From Arthrobacter cavernae (GTDB taxonomy: Bacteria > Actinomycetota > Actinomycetes > Actinomycetales > Micrococcaceae): 64,000 nt of DNA. Every line of letters starts with the position of its first letter. Within the stretch, counting starts at the first letter, position 1. Shown here one piece after another: positions 40,469 through 48,151 of this stretch. The DNA lies in contig NZ_JAFNLL010000004.1 in the NCBI RefSeq assembly GCF_017368795.1, positions 124,001 through 188,000 of the forward strand. Direction: 5' to 3'. Under the pieces are notes generated by a model. It worked only from the letters and a program-made list of their open reading frames with translations, was not told the DNA's origin and did no database searches. Both the position numbers and the translations under genes were made by a program.

Positions 40469-40533
40469 ATGATGAATAGCCCGGCAGGGTTTTTCGAGCA
40501 ATCGGAGGGTCGGCCGGATTGATAACAAAATAC

Positions 40534-40901
40534 GGGGATGATCGGTTTCGACGATGTTAGTCGCGACAGGTGAAGCGGGCCGAGGATGCAGAATTATCTC
40601 GTAAACGCTGTCTGCAAACCAATAAGTGCCGAAAACAAGCGCACTGACTTCGCTCTTGCTGCCTAAGCAGTAAGACAGTCCGTCAGCCCGAGGTTGCTAT
40701 TGCCCCGGATCCTGGCGTCATTTAGATAGCCACTGCTGTTTGCCTGCGTCATCGGGGTAAACGGGACTCTTAGATGACTGGGCCCGGATCAGCCACCTGT
40801 TTGCAGGAGGGCTGGGGCCGAGAAAATCCGACGCAAACTGCGCCCGGAGAAGCCCTGTTAACACGACATCGGACGGGGGTTCAATTCCCCCCATCTCCAC
40901 C
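40534..40901 (+). ncRNA. ssrA: Transfer-messenger RNA
   Basis: A one-piece tmRNA of about 368 nt. The acceptor stem pairs GGGGATG at the 5' end with CATCTCC at the 3' end, and a tRNA-like T-arm with GTTCAATTC precedes it. The CCA end is not fully encoded (CCC follows the discriminator A). The tag reading frame ends NKRTDFALAA, stop TAA 40664-40666; the resume codon is not certain from sequence alone. It rescues stalled ribosomes together with SmpB. A strong hairpin follows at 40939. Confidence 0.95.
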
Positions 40902-40938
40902 CTGTCCCTAGGGACAACGTCCTGCGAGGGACAATGCG

Positions 40939-40970
40939 AAGCACCCCGGTCCTGGACCGGGGTGCTTTTC
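40939..40970 (+). terminator. Rho-independent terminator after ssrA
   Basis: A 13-bp stem (40939-40951 with 40955-40967, loop CTG) is followed by TTTTCTTT. Its arms read AAGCACCCCGGTC and the complement. Confidence 0.9.
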
Positions 40971-41126
40971 TTTGCCCGGAACCGAAACCGAAACCGGAAC
41001 CGGCCCCGGGCCCCGGGTCGCTCAGGCGCGTTCACCCACGGCGTACGCGATTCCGGACTAGGCGGGCGGCCGCCGTCGTTGTACTGGGTAGGCAACACAC
41101 CCGGCGGCGACCACAGGAGGCGCACG

Positions 41127-42107
41127 GTGAGCACAGCACCCGGCTTCGATCTTCCGGACGAGAACGACGACGTACTCGACCAGTATTCCCAGACGGTCAT
41201 CCGTGTCGCGGAGTCGGTCACGCCCCACGTTGCGGCCATCGAAATGACCAGTGAGCGGCGCAACGGCCGGGTCAGGATGGGCAGCGGTTCCGCCGTCGTG
41301 TTCACGGGCGACGGCTACATGCTGACCAACGCGCATGTGGTGGCCGGCCTTCGCTCCGGCCGGGCGGTGTTCGCGGATGGCAAGCACAGCGACGTCGAAC
41401 TGGTCGGCGCCGACCGTTTGTCCGATCTGGCCATTGTCCGGGGGTTCCGCAGCACGCCGCCGCCAGCTATCCTGGGCAACGCCGAAACGCTGCGCGTCGG
41501 GCAGTTGGTGATCGCGGTCGGCAACCCGCTGGGGCTGGCCGGATCGGTAACGGCCGGCGTTGTCAGCGGCCTGGGCAGGTCCATCCCCGTCAGGGCGGGA
41601 GCACACACGCGCGTGATCGAGGACGTCATCCAGACCGACGCGGCCCTCAACCCGGGGAATTCCGGCGGGGCCCTGGCCGACACCCGCAGCCGGATAGTCG
41701 GCATCAATACCGCGGTGGCCGGGCTTGGCCTCGGGCTGGCCGTGCCAATCAACGCCACTACACGGAGGATCATCGCGGCGTTGCTCAAGGACGGCCGCGT
41801 GCGGAGGGCCTATCTGGGCCTGGTCAGCACCCCGATCCCCCTCGACGCCAGTGCCGTGGTCCGTACCGGGCAGAAGGAAGCCCTGCGGGTGGTGGAAGTG
41901 ATCGCGGGATCCCCTGCCGAGCGGGCCGGCCTGGAGGCGGGGGACCTGGTCCTCAGTGCCCAAGGGCGGGCCGTTTCAAGCGCCGAAAGCCTGCAGAAAC
42001 TGCTGTTCGCCAACGCAATCGGGGAGCCCTTCCCGCTCACCGTCCTTCGGGAGGGCAAAAGCCTGCGCGTGATCGCCGTGCCGAGCGAAATGAGCGACGC
42101 CGGATAG
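41127..42107 (+). CDS. Soluble HtrA-like trypsin/PDZ protease
   Basis: A 326-residue S1C protease. The catalytic triad is visible: H in LTNAHVVAG, D in LSDLAIV, S in NPGNSGGAL. A C-terminal PDZ domain spans about residues 225-320 (EVIAGSPAERAGLEAGDLVLSAQGR). No signal peptide or membrane helix precedes the protease domain, so unlike most HtrA proteins it should be cytoplasmic. GTG 41127 has AGGAGG upstream; the frame is open further upstream but starts in a repeat. A hairpin terminator follows. Confidence 0.88.
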   Translation: MSTAPGFDLPDENDDVLDQYSQTVIRVAESVTPHVAAIEMTSERRNGRVRMGSGSAVVFTGDGYMLTNAHVVAGLRSGRAVFADGKHSDVELVGADRLSDLAIVRGFRSTPPPAILGNAETLRVGQLVIAVGNPLGLAGSVTAGVVSGLGRSIPVRAGAHTRVIEDVIQTDAALNPGNSGGALADTRSRIVGINTAVAGLGLGLAVPINATTRRIIAALLKDGRVRRAYLGLVSTPIPLDASAVVRTGQKEALRVVEVIAGSPAERAGLEAGDLVLSAQGRAVSSAESLQKLLFANAIGEPFPLTVLREGKSLRVIAVPSEMSDAG

Positions 42108-42163
42108 GGGCACCATGCGGACAAGCCGCGGGACATCCACCGCACAAGTCGCCGCACAAACAG

Positions 42164-42188
42164 AAGCCGGGGCTGCTGGCCCCGGCTT
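42164..42188. terminator. Hairpin between convergent genes
   Basis: A 10-bp stem, AAGCCGGGGC paired with GCCCCGGCTT, around a five-base loop. It sits between the HtrA-like gene and the minus-strand small gene, so it may serve both. Confidence 0.8.
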
Positions 42189-42191
42189 TGC

Positions 42192-42326
42192 CTACTTCTT
42201 CTTGATGTGTGCCACGGGATCGATGTCGGCTTCGGCGATTCCCTTGGCGCGCTTGTCCGCCCGTTTTTCCTTGATGGTTTTGGCTGCTTTTTTGGCTTCG
42301 TGCCGGTGCGGCGACTTGTCAGGCAT
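42192..42326 (-). CDS. Small basic protein, 44 residues
   Basis: A short highly charged protein, MPDKSPHRHEAKKAAKTIKE... ending in three lysines, with Lys/Arg and Asp/Glu across the whole length and no cysteine. ATG 42326 has GAGGGAG about six bases upstream. It shares a terminator region with the HtrA-like gene. I do not recognise a function; the charge pattern resembles small nucleic-acid- or stress-associated proteins common in Arthrobacter-type genomes. Confidence 0.65.
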   Translation of the reverse strand: MPDKSPHRHEAKKAAKTIKEKRADKRAKGIAEADIDPVAHIKKK

Positions 42327-42373
42327 GGTGCACTCCCTCACTGCGGGGCCGGTATGACCCCTTTGTTTGTAAG

Positions 42374-42748
42374 CTACGCCTGTTTCGCGTCCACGTCGAC
42401 GACGCCGATGAACCGGCTGCCGATGCCGTCGAATTCGCTGCGTACCTGGCCCGCGTACAGCTCCGGCAGCTCGCTGTTCCGGTGGTGGCCACAGAAAACG
42501 AAGGAAAAGTCCGGCCACCATTTCTTGGGGCGGATGGCCTCGGAATAGCCGCACACCGCGCAGCTGAGATGAACCCAGACGGGGCGTTTGCCGGTGCGGT
42601 TGGCGCGCGACTGGAGCAGCCACTGCGGGGGATTGTTCTGCAGCTCTGCCAGCTCGGCCTCGGTGAGCCTGGACGGAATGCCGTGGCGCTGGGCCATTTC
42701 CATCGGAATATCAAGGGCCAATGCGGCGTCACGTCTGCTAATCACCAT
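42374..42748 (-). CDS. Conserved hypothetical protein with CxxC motif
   Basis: A 124-residue protein. The N-terminal half has an LTEAELAELQNNPPQWLLQSR region; the C-terminal half has HLSCAVCGYSEAIRPKKWWPDF and FCGHH, cysteine/histidine pairs that could bind zinc. No signal peptide or membrane segment. It lies just downstream of the DtxR-family regulator on the same strand. Function not known. Confidence 0.7.
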   Translation of the reverse strand: MVISRRDAALALDIPMEMAQRHGIPSRLTEAELAELQNNPPQWLLQSRANRTGKRPVWVHLSCAVCGYSEAIRPKKWWPDFSFVFCGHHRNSELPELYAGQVRSEFDGIGSRFIGVVDVDAKQA

Positions 42749-42789
42749 TCAACGATACGGGACTTCTGCGGTCCGGCCGTCCGCGGCGC

Positions 42790-43503
42790 TCAGCGTTCGG
42801 TGAGGACACAGCCTTCGTGGACGGACTCGCTCTGCACCCAGAGAGCCGAGGTGACTTCGTCCGCAAGATCGAACTCGCGGCGTTGTGCGCCGCTGCCGAT
42901 CCGCACCACCAGCGCGCCGCCGAACGGCTTGCGCCCCACGACTTCCACGTCGGCGTCGAGATTGATGTCCTCGGACGCGAGATAACGGAGCAGATCAGGG
43001 TTTTCGTCGCTGATGCGGGTGATCCGGCCGGAGTGGCCATTGTCGAGTTCGATCATGCGGTGCGCATGGGGCAAGCGCACGGAACCGTCCGCGGCGGGGA
43101 TGGGGTCGCCGTGGGGGTCGCGGACCGGGTTTCCGAGCTTGGCCGACATCCGTTGGATGAAAGTTTCGGAGACGGCGTGCTCGAGCATTTCGGCTTCATC
43201 ATGGACTTCGTCCCAGCTGTAGCCGAGTTCCTGGACCAGGTAGGTCTCGATCAGCCGGTGCCGCCGGACCATCGCCAGGGCCAGCCGCATTCCTTCGCCG
43301 GTCAGCGTGATGGCGCTGTAGGGCTGGTGGTCCACGAGCCCCTGGTCCTTGAGCTTGCGGACCATCTCGGAAACGGATGAATTGGCGACTCCGAGCCGCT
43401 GGGCCAGCTGCGAGGACGTAATGGGCTTGTCCTGCCACTCCGTGAAGGAGTAGATGACCTTGACGTAGTCCTCGATCGAGGAGGAGGGCGCACTGGTCTT
43501 CAC
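42790..43503 (-). CDS. DtxR-family metal-dependent repressor, IdeR/MntR/SirR type
   Basis: A 237-residue regulator: N-terminal winged helix (SIEDYVKVIY, ITSSQLAQRLGVANSSVSEMVRKLKDQGLV), a metal-binding and dimerisation region (HRLIETYLVQELGYSWDEVHDEAEMLEHAVSE), and a C-terminal SH3/FeoA-like part. Family members bind Fe(II) or Mn(II) and repress metal uptake. Whether it senses iron or manganese cannot be read from sequence. No metal transporter lies next to it. Confidence 0.88.
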   Translation of the reverse strand: MKTSAPSSSIEDYVKVIYSFTEWQDKPITSSQLAQRLGVANSSVSEMVRKLKDQGLVDHQPYSAITLTGEGMRLALAMVRRHRLIETYLVQELGYSWDEVHDEAEMLEHAVSETFIQRMSAKLGNPVRDPHGDPIPAADGSVRLPHAHRMIELDNGHSGRITRISDENPDLLRYLASEDINLDADVEVVGRKPFGGALVVRIGSGAQRREFDLADEVTSALWVQSESVHEGCVLTER

Positions 43504-43533
43504 ATTCCCAAGCCTACCGTGGACGTGGCTGCG

Positions 43534-44325
43534 TCAGGCTTTGACGGCACGCCAGGTCTGGGTGAGGTAGGGCAGTTGCAGAATCTCACCCGGGGCGTGG
43601 CCCAGGTGCTCGAACAGGTACCACTCGAGATTTCCCACGACCTTGGCACGGGTGGCCTCGTTGGCCCGCAGATAGTAGCTGCGGGACTTCACCAGCTCCA
43701 GGATGTCCTCCGGGGTCAGCGGATCCTCCCAGCGCGTCAGGTGGCTTTCCAGCCCCGTGAACTCCGGGCCGATGTGCGGGCGGAAGTCCGGCTTGTGCAC
43801 ATCGCCCGCGTGCATGATGCGTGAAAGGCGGTGGACCCAGGGCACCGAGGTGTCCAGCTGGTTCCAGATCAGGCCCAAGGTGCCGTGGGGCCGCAGGATG
43901 CGGGCGATCTCCGTGCTGGCTTTGAGGGGATCGCACCAATGCCATGCCTGGGCAACACTGACGACGTCGAATGCTGAGTCCGCCAGTGTCGTTGCCTCGG
44001 CCGTTCCCTCCAGGGCATGGACCCCTGGGAAGGCCTTGCGCAGTTGCTCCAGCATGTCCGCGGAAGGGTCCACCGCGGCCACCTCGAGGCCGCGCTCCAC
44101 GAGGAGCGCTGTGAATTTTCCAGTGCCTGCACCGAGGTCCGCGGCTGTCCGCGCACCGGCGGGCACGAGCCAGTCGGCGGAATCGGCAGGGTAGCCCGGA
44201 CGGACCTGCTCGTAGTGCTCGCCGCCGTCCTGGAAGCTTTGCGCGAGTTCGCGACGGCGCTGCTCATGGAGTTTGGGGCCGTGGAGTTTGGGGCCGCCCG
44301 GGCTGCCTTTGGAACGCAGGGCCAC
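43534..44325 (-). CDS. Class I SAM-dependent methyltransferase
   Basis: A 263-residue methyltransferase with AADLGAGTGKFTALLVERG (SAM-binding motif I), AAVDPSADML, and VSVAQAWHWCDP plus LRPHGTLGLIWNQLD typical of the UbiE/SAM domain-11 group. The substrate is not known. It lies between the SAM-riboswitch-controlled gene and the DtxR regulator on one strand and may share transcription with the former, about 100 bases upstream. Confidence 0.8.
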   Translation of the reverse strand: MALRSKGSPGGPKLHGPKLHEQRRRELAQSFQDGGEHYEQVRPGYPADSADWLVPAGARTAADLGAGTGKFTALLVERGLEVAAVDPSADMLEQLRKAFPGVHALEGTAEATTLADSAFDVVSVAQAWHWCDPLKASTEIARILRPHGTLGLIWNQLDTSVPWVHRLSRIMHAGDVHKPDFRPHIGPEFTGLESHLTRWEDPLTPEDILELVKSRSYYLRANEATRAKVVGNLEWYLFEHLGHAPGEILQLPYLTQTWRAVKA

Positions 44326-44428
44326 GCACAGACTCCTTCACGGCTCGCTACAAGTACCCTACGAATTTACCGCACGCGGCAGGTTCGGCCGGGCCTGTGG
44401 CCGCGGTGCCGCGACCAGCCGCCGGCCG

Positions 44429-45835
44429 TCAGTCGATGGTGCAGGGGGCGGCGCCGGCCGTGCCCGGCGTGTTCGGTGCCCACTCGGGGTAGCTCCGGTG
44501 GTCGTTGGCCGGCACCCAGCGGCCCGCGTCCACCACGTAGTCCCAGCCGAGGCCGGTGCGCTTGAGCTCTTCGATGCCGGCCAGCAGGCGCGTGGCATCT
44601 TCCAGGCGGGATCCGACGCCGAAACTGGCGCGCAGAGAGCCCGAGGGCAGGCCGAGGCGCTTGAGCAGCGGGTGGGCGCAGAAGCGGCCGTCGCGCAGGC
44701 CAATGCCGTGTTCGGCAGCCAGATAGGCGGCGACCAGCCCGGCGTCGAAGCCCTGTACCGAGAAGTTCACGACGCCGATGGTGTCGTTTTCGGTGTCCGT
44801 GTCGCTGAAGATCTGGTGGACGGTGACGCCGTCGATCCGGTTGAGGCCTTCCACCAGGTGCGAGCGGATGGCGGCCTCGTGGGCATGCCAGGCATCCTGG
44901 TCGAGCGAGGCAAGAACCTGCGTGGCGCGGGCGAGGGTGGCAGCGCCCAGCACATTGGGCGAACCGCCTTCGTGCCGGGCCGGGCCCGTGGCCCAGCTGA
45001 CGGAATCCAGGCGTGCCTCGCGCACGGCCCCGCCGCCGGCAAGGTGCGGGGTCCCGGCGTCGAGCCAGTCCGGACGGCCGACCAGCACGCCGGCGCCGAA
45101 CGGCGCGTAAAGCTTGTGGCCCGAGAAGACGAGGTAGTCGACGTCGGACGCTGCGATGTTGATGCGGCGGTGCGGCGCGAGCTGTGCTGCGTCCACCACG
45201 ATCCTGGCGCCGTACTGGTGGGCCAGCGTGGCCAGGGCCGCGATCGGCAGGATCTCACCGGTGACGTTGGAGGCGCCGGTCACGGCGAGCAGGCTGACGC
45301 CGCCCTGCTGCAGGGCTGCGCGGACGTTTGCGATGGTCTCGGCCAGCGTGTCCGCCGCAACGATGCTGCGGTGGGGGACACCCTGCCAGGGCAGGAGGTT
45401 GGCGTGGTGTTCGATGTCCAGGTAGAGGACTTCGCCGGTGTGTTCACCGTCCTGCACGGGCAGGCAGCCGGCCAGCAGGTTCAGGGAATCGGTGGTGTTA
45501 CGGGTGAAGATGACGGAATCGTCCGGACGGCCGCCCACGAATTCGCGGACAATGTTCCGCGAGTTTTCGTAGACCGAGGTGCTGATCTGGGAGGCGTAGC
45601 CCGCTCCGCGGTGGACGCTGGCATAGAAGGGCAGGATCTCATTGAGGTGGGCAGAGACCACGGTCAGGGCCGGTGCCGAGGCGCCATAGTCAAGGTTCGC
45701 GTAGCGGACGTGGCCGCCCTGGATCAAGGGCGCCTGCAGTTCTGCGCCGGTAACGGCGGCCAGAGGGCGGGAGGCTGCGTTCGACTGGGCAGACGTCGGC
45801 TGGGCGGCGGTGGGAGTAAAAGTGGCAGTGCTCAT
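44429..45835 (-). CDS. SufS-like class V aminotransferase, probable cysteine desulfurase
   Basis: A 468-residue PLP enzyme. Features: LDYGASAPALTVVSAHL at the N-terminus, FTRNTTDSLNLLAGCL, HHANLLPWQ, VVDAAQLAPHR and the Schiff-base lysine in VFSGHKLYAPFGAGVLVG. Cysteine desulfurases of this fold release sulfur from cysteine; selenocysteine lyases and isopenicillin N epimerases are relatives. A SAM-IV riboswitch lies directly upstream, so expression should fall when SAM is plentiful, which points to a role in sulfur supply or recycling. GAGTGAGG lies shortly before ATG 45835. Confidence 0.85.
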   Translation of the reverse strand: MSTATFTPTAAQPTSAQSNAASRPLAAVTGAELQAPLIQGGHVRYANLDYGASAPALTVVSAHLNEILPFYASVHRGAGYASQISTSVYENSRNIVREFVGGRPDDSVIFTRNTTDSLNLLAGCLPVQDGEHTGEVLYLDIEHHANLLPWQGVPHRSIVAADTLAETIANVRAALQQGGVSLLAVTGASNVTGEILPIAALATLAHQYGARIVVDAAQLAPHRRINIAASDVDYLVFSGHKLYAPFGAGVLVGRPDWLDAGTPHLAGGGAVREARLDSVSWATGPARHEGGSPNVLGAATLARATQVLASLDQDAWHAHEAAIRSHLVEGLNRIDGVTVHQIFSDTDTENDTIGVVNFSVQGFDAGLVAAYLAAEHGIGLRDGRFCAHPLLKRLGLPSGSLRASFGVGSRLEDATRLLAGIEELKRTGLGWDYVVDAGRWVPANDHRSYPEWAPNTPGTAGAAPCTID

Positions 45836-45867
45836 GGGACCTCACTCAAGAAGGACCCCGCATGCAG

Positions 45868-45984
45868 GGGATCCGCGCTTGCCGCATCCATGTCCGGACC
45901 GGCCTGGTCGTCACCCGGGGCACCCCACCGCGAATGGAGGGTTGCCGTCCAGCAAACCGGGGTTTAGCGCTGGCACTCGTGACC
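45868..45984 (-). promoter_or_regulatory. SAM-IV riboswitch
   Basis: On the minus strand the leader of the SufS-like gene carries the full SAM-IV pattern: GGTCACGAGTGCCAGCG at the 5' side, CTGGACGGCAACCCTCC, CGGTGGGGTGCCCCGGGTGA, GACCAGG and the 3' GCGGCAAGCGCGG block. It matches the mycobacterial SAM-IV structure element by element. A further hairpin (GGATCCCC with CGGGGTCC) stands between it and the ribosome site and is a likely expression platform. Confidence 0.93.
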
Positions 45985-46080
45985 TGTAACGAGACTAGGG
46001 CACAGCCATGGCCTCTTCCAACGCGGGAAGCGTTTGTTAAGCCGTTTGTTACGTTGCCCTTGAAACCGGCATTCTGCCGA

Positions 46081-46121
46081 AGAAAAAACGGCGGATGCCC
46101 CGGAAAGGGGGCATCCGCCGT
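46081..46121 (-). terminator. Rho-independent terminator of hisN
   Basis: A 14-bp stem (46088-46101 with 46108-46121) followed on the minus strand by a run of six T. It lies about 45 bases after the hisN stop. Confidence 0.92.
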
Positions 46122-46165
46122 CGAAAATTCTGTGAAACTTTTGCGGGACCCGCCTGGGCGTGGAC

Positions 46166-46978
46166 CTAGAGAAGGTCGTCCAGTCCCGGGTTCAGCCGCT
46201 TCAGGACCTCCGAATGAAGGATGGAGTTGGTGGCAAGGGCGTTGCCTCCGAACGGACCGTCTTCGCCCTCCAAGGAGGTGAAGCGGCCGCCTGCCTCGGT
46301 GACGATCGGCACGAGGGCCGCCATGTCGTAGAGGTTCAGTTCGGGCTCGCAGGCGATGTCCACGGAACCTTCCGCCACCATGCAGTAGGACCAGAAATCG
46401 CCGTAGGCGCGCGTACGCCAGACATCCTCGGTCAGGCCCAGGAATTCATCCAGGTTGCCGCGTTCCTTCCAGCCGCCCAGGCTCGAGTAGGACAGGGAGG
46501 CATCGGCCAGCCGCGAGACGTTGGAGACCTTGAGCCGGGTGGCGGAGGCCAGTGAGCGGCCCATGTATGCGCCGGCGCCCTTGGCGGCCCACCAGCGCTT
46601 GCCCAGTGCCGGGGCGCTGACCACGCCCACCACGGGCTCGCCTTCGTCCACGAGGGCAATCAGGGTGGCCCAGACCGGGACGCCCCGGACAAAGTTCTTG
46701 GTGCCGTCGATGGGGTCGATGATCCAGCGCCGGGAGCCGTGGCCGCTGCTGCCGAATTCCTCGCCCAGGACGGCGTCCCGGGGACGCGAGCGCGAGAGCT
46801 GGCCGCGGATGGCTTCCTCGGCCGCCTTGTCGGCGTCCGTGACGGGGGTCAGGTCCGGCTTGGTCTCGATGTGGAGGTCCAGTGCCTTGAAGCGGCCCAT
46901 GGTCTGGTCATCCACGGAATCGGCCAGCACATGGGCCAGGCGCAGGTCATCGTTGTAGTTTGAAGCGGCTTGGGTCAT
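46166..46978 (-). CDS. hisN: Histidinol-phosphatase, inositol monophosphatase family
   Basis: A 270-residue phosphatase of the IMPase fold. Metal-site motifs: [19 protein letters not shown], and [15 protein letters not shown] (the DPIDGT signature). The C-terminal part has [22 protein letters not shown]. Actinobacterial HisN removes phosphate from histidinol phosphate. Together with rsgA and aroA on the same strand it forms a block seen in other actinobacteria. Inositol-phosphate activity cannot be excluded. Confidence 0.88.
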   Translation of the reverse strand: MTQAASNYNDDLRLAHVLADSVDDQTMGRFKALDLHIETKPDLTPVTDADKAAEEAIRGQLSRSRPRDAVLGEEFGSSGHGSRRWIIDPIDGTKNFVRGVPVWATLIALVDEGEPVVGVVSAPALGKRWWAAKGAGAYMGRSLASATRLKVSNVSRLADASLSYSSLGGWKERGNLDEFLGLTEDVWRTRAYGDFWSYCMVAEGSVDIACEPELNLYDMAALVPIVTEAGGRFTSLEGEDGPFGGNALATNSILHSEVLKRLNPGLDDLL

Positions 46979-47033
46979 GGTTCCAAACTACCGTCAATCG
47001 CGTCGCCGCTCGGGGAGGTGGAGCGGCAACGGC

Positions 47034-48149
47034 CTAGTTGACCGTTCCGAGTTCCTTGGTTTCCTTCGCTTCCTGGCGCGGGTCCGCTCCCAGAAGCCGG
47101 CGCAGCGAACCCAGTCGGGCGACGCCGGAGGGTCCGGCGTGGCCGCCAGTCACCCAGGCGTCCAGTCCACAGTTCACGGCGGTGGCGTCGTGCTTGCAGC
47201 CGCGGTCACAGCTTTCCGTGCCCGGTTCGAGGTCCGGGAAGGCATGCAGGATGCGGTCAGCGTCCACATGGGCCAGGCCGAAGGACCGGATGCCGGGGGT
47301 GTCGATGATCCAGCTGCCGCTGGGGGCGTTGTTGAGCTTCAGGGCCAGCGCGGACGAGGAGGTGTGGCGGCCGCGGCCGGTGACCGCGTTAACGCCGCCC
47401 GTGGCGCGCTCCGCGCCCGTCAGGGCGTTGACCATGGTGGACTTCCCGACGCCGGAATGGCCCAGCATGACGGTGACCTTGCCGTCGAGGTGGGCGCGGA
47501 GCTGGGAGACGGCGTCGCTGTCCAGGCGTGCGGACAGGCCGTCGTCGGAACGGGCATCGATGCCGGAGGCCTCGGCATCGGCGGTACGGCTGATGATGAC
47601 CGGGAAGTCGAGGCTCAGATAGTTCGCCAGGAGATCGGCCGGGTCTTTGACGTCGGCCTTGGTGACGAGGAGCAGCGGCTCGATGCCGGCGTCGTAGGCC
47701 GCCACGAGGGCGCGGTCGATGAAGCCGGTGCGGGGCTCTGGGTTGGCGGCAGCGACCACCACCACCAGCTGGTCCGCGTTGGCAACGACCACGCGCTCGA
47801 TGGGGTCGGTGTCATCGGCGCTGCGGCGCAGGAGCGTCCTGCGTTCCTCGACCCGGACGAGCCGGGCAAGGGTGTCGGGTTCGCCGGACACGTCGCCCAC
47901 CAAGGCCACGAAATCGCCGGGGACCACGGGGTTGCGCCGCAGTTCACGCGCGCGGGCCGCGATGATGATGCGTTCGTTGTTGGAGTCTTCGCCCACCACG
48001 GCGGTGTAGCGGCCGCGGTCCACGGTGATGATGCGGCCGATCACCGCGTCATCGTAGCTGGGCCTGTCCTTGGTGCGGGGCCGGGTGCCCTTCTTGTTAG
48101 GCCGGATCCGGACGTCGGACTCGTCCCAGGAGCGTGCATCGCGTGCCAT
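47034..48149 (-). CDS. rsgA: Ribosome small subunit-dependent GTPase A
   Basis: A 371-residue circularly permuted GTPase. The G1 motif is GHSGVGKSTMVNAL, with TKAD (G4) before it, and DTPGIR is G3. The zinc site is CDRGCKHDATAVNC near the C-terminus. RsgA releases a late assembly state of the 30S subunit. It lies two bases from the aroA stop, likely one transcript. Confidence 0.94.
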   Translation of the reverse strand: MARDARSWDESDVRIRPNKKGTRPRTKDRPSYDDAVIGRIITVDRGRYTAVVGEDSNNERIIIAARARELRRNPVVPGDFVALVGDVSGEPDTLARLVRVEERRTLLRRSADDTDPIERVVVANADQLVVVVAAANPEPRTGFIDRALVAAYDAGIEPLLLVTKADVKDPADLLANYLSLDFPVIISRTADAEASGIDARSDDGLSARLDSDAVSQLRAHLDGKVTVMLGHSGVGKSTMVNALTGAERATGGVNAVTGRGRHTSSSALALKLNNAPSGSWIIDTPGIRSFGLAHVDADRILHAFPDLEPGTESCDRGCKHDATAVNCGLDAWVTGGHAGPSGVARLGSLRRLLGADPRQEAKETKELGTVN

Positions 48150-48151
48150 GC

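Larger units (their letters stand above)
45836..46165 (-). other. Leader and terminator region upstream of the SufS-like gene
   Basis: This 330-base gap holds the SAM-IV riboswitch (45868-45984), the promoter expected before it between about 45985 and 46080, and the terminator of hisN (46081-46121). No gene is seen. Confidence 0.7.

Noticed and set aside
40980..41003. Short ACCGAA-type tandem repeat
   Set aside because: Only about four imperfect units, outside any gene; likely simple-sequence drift.
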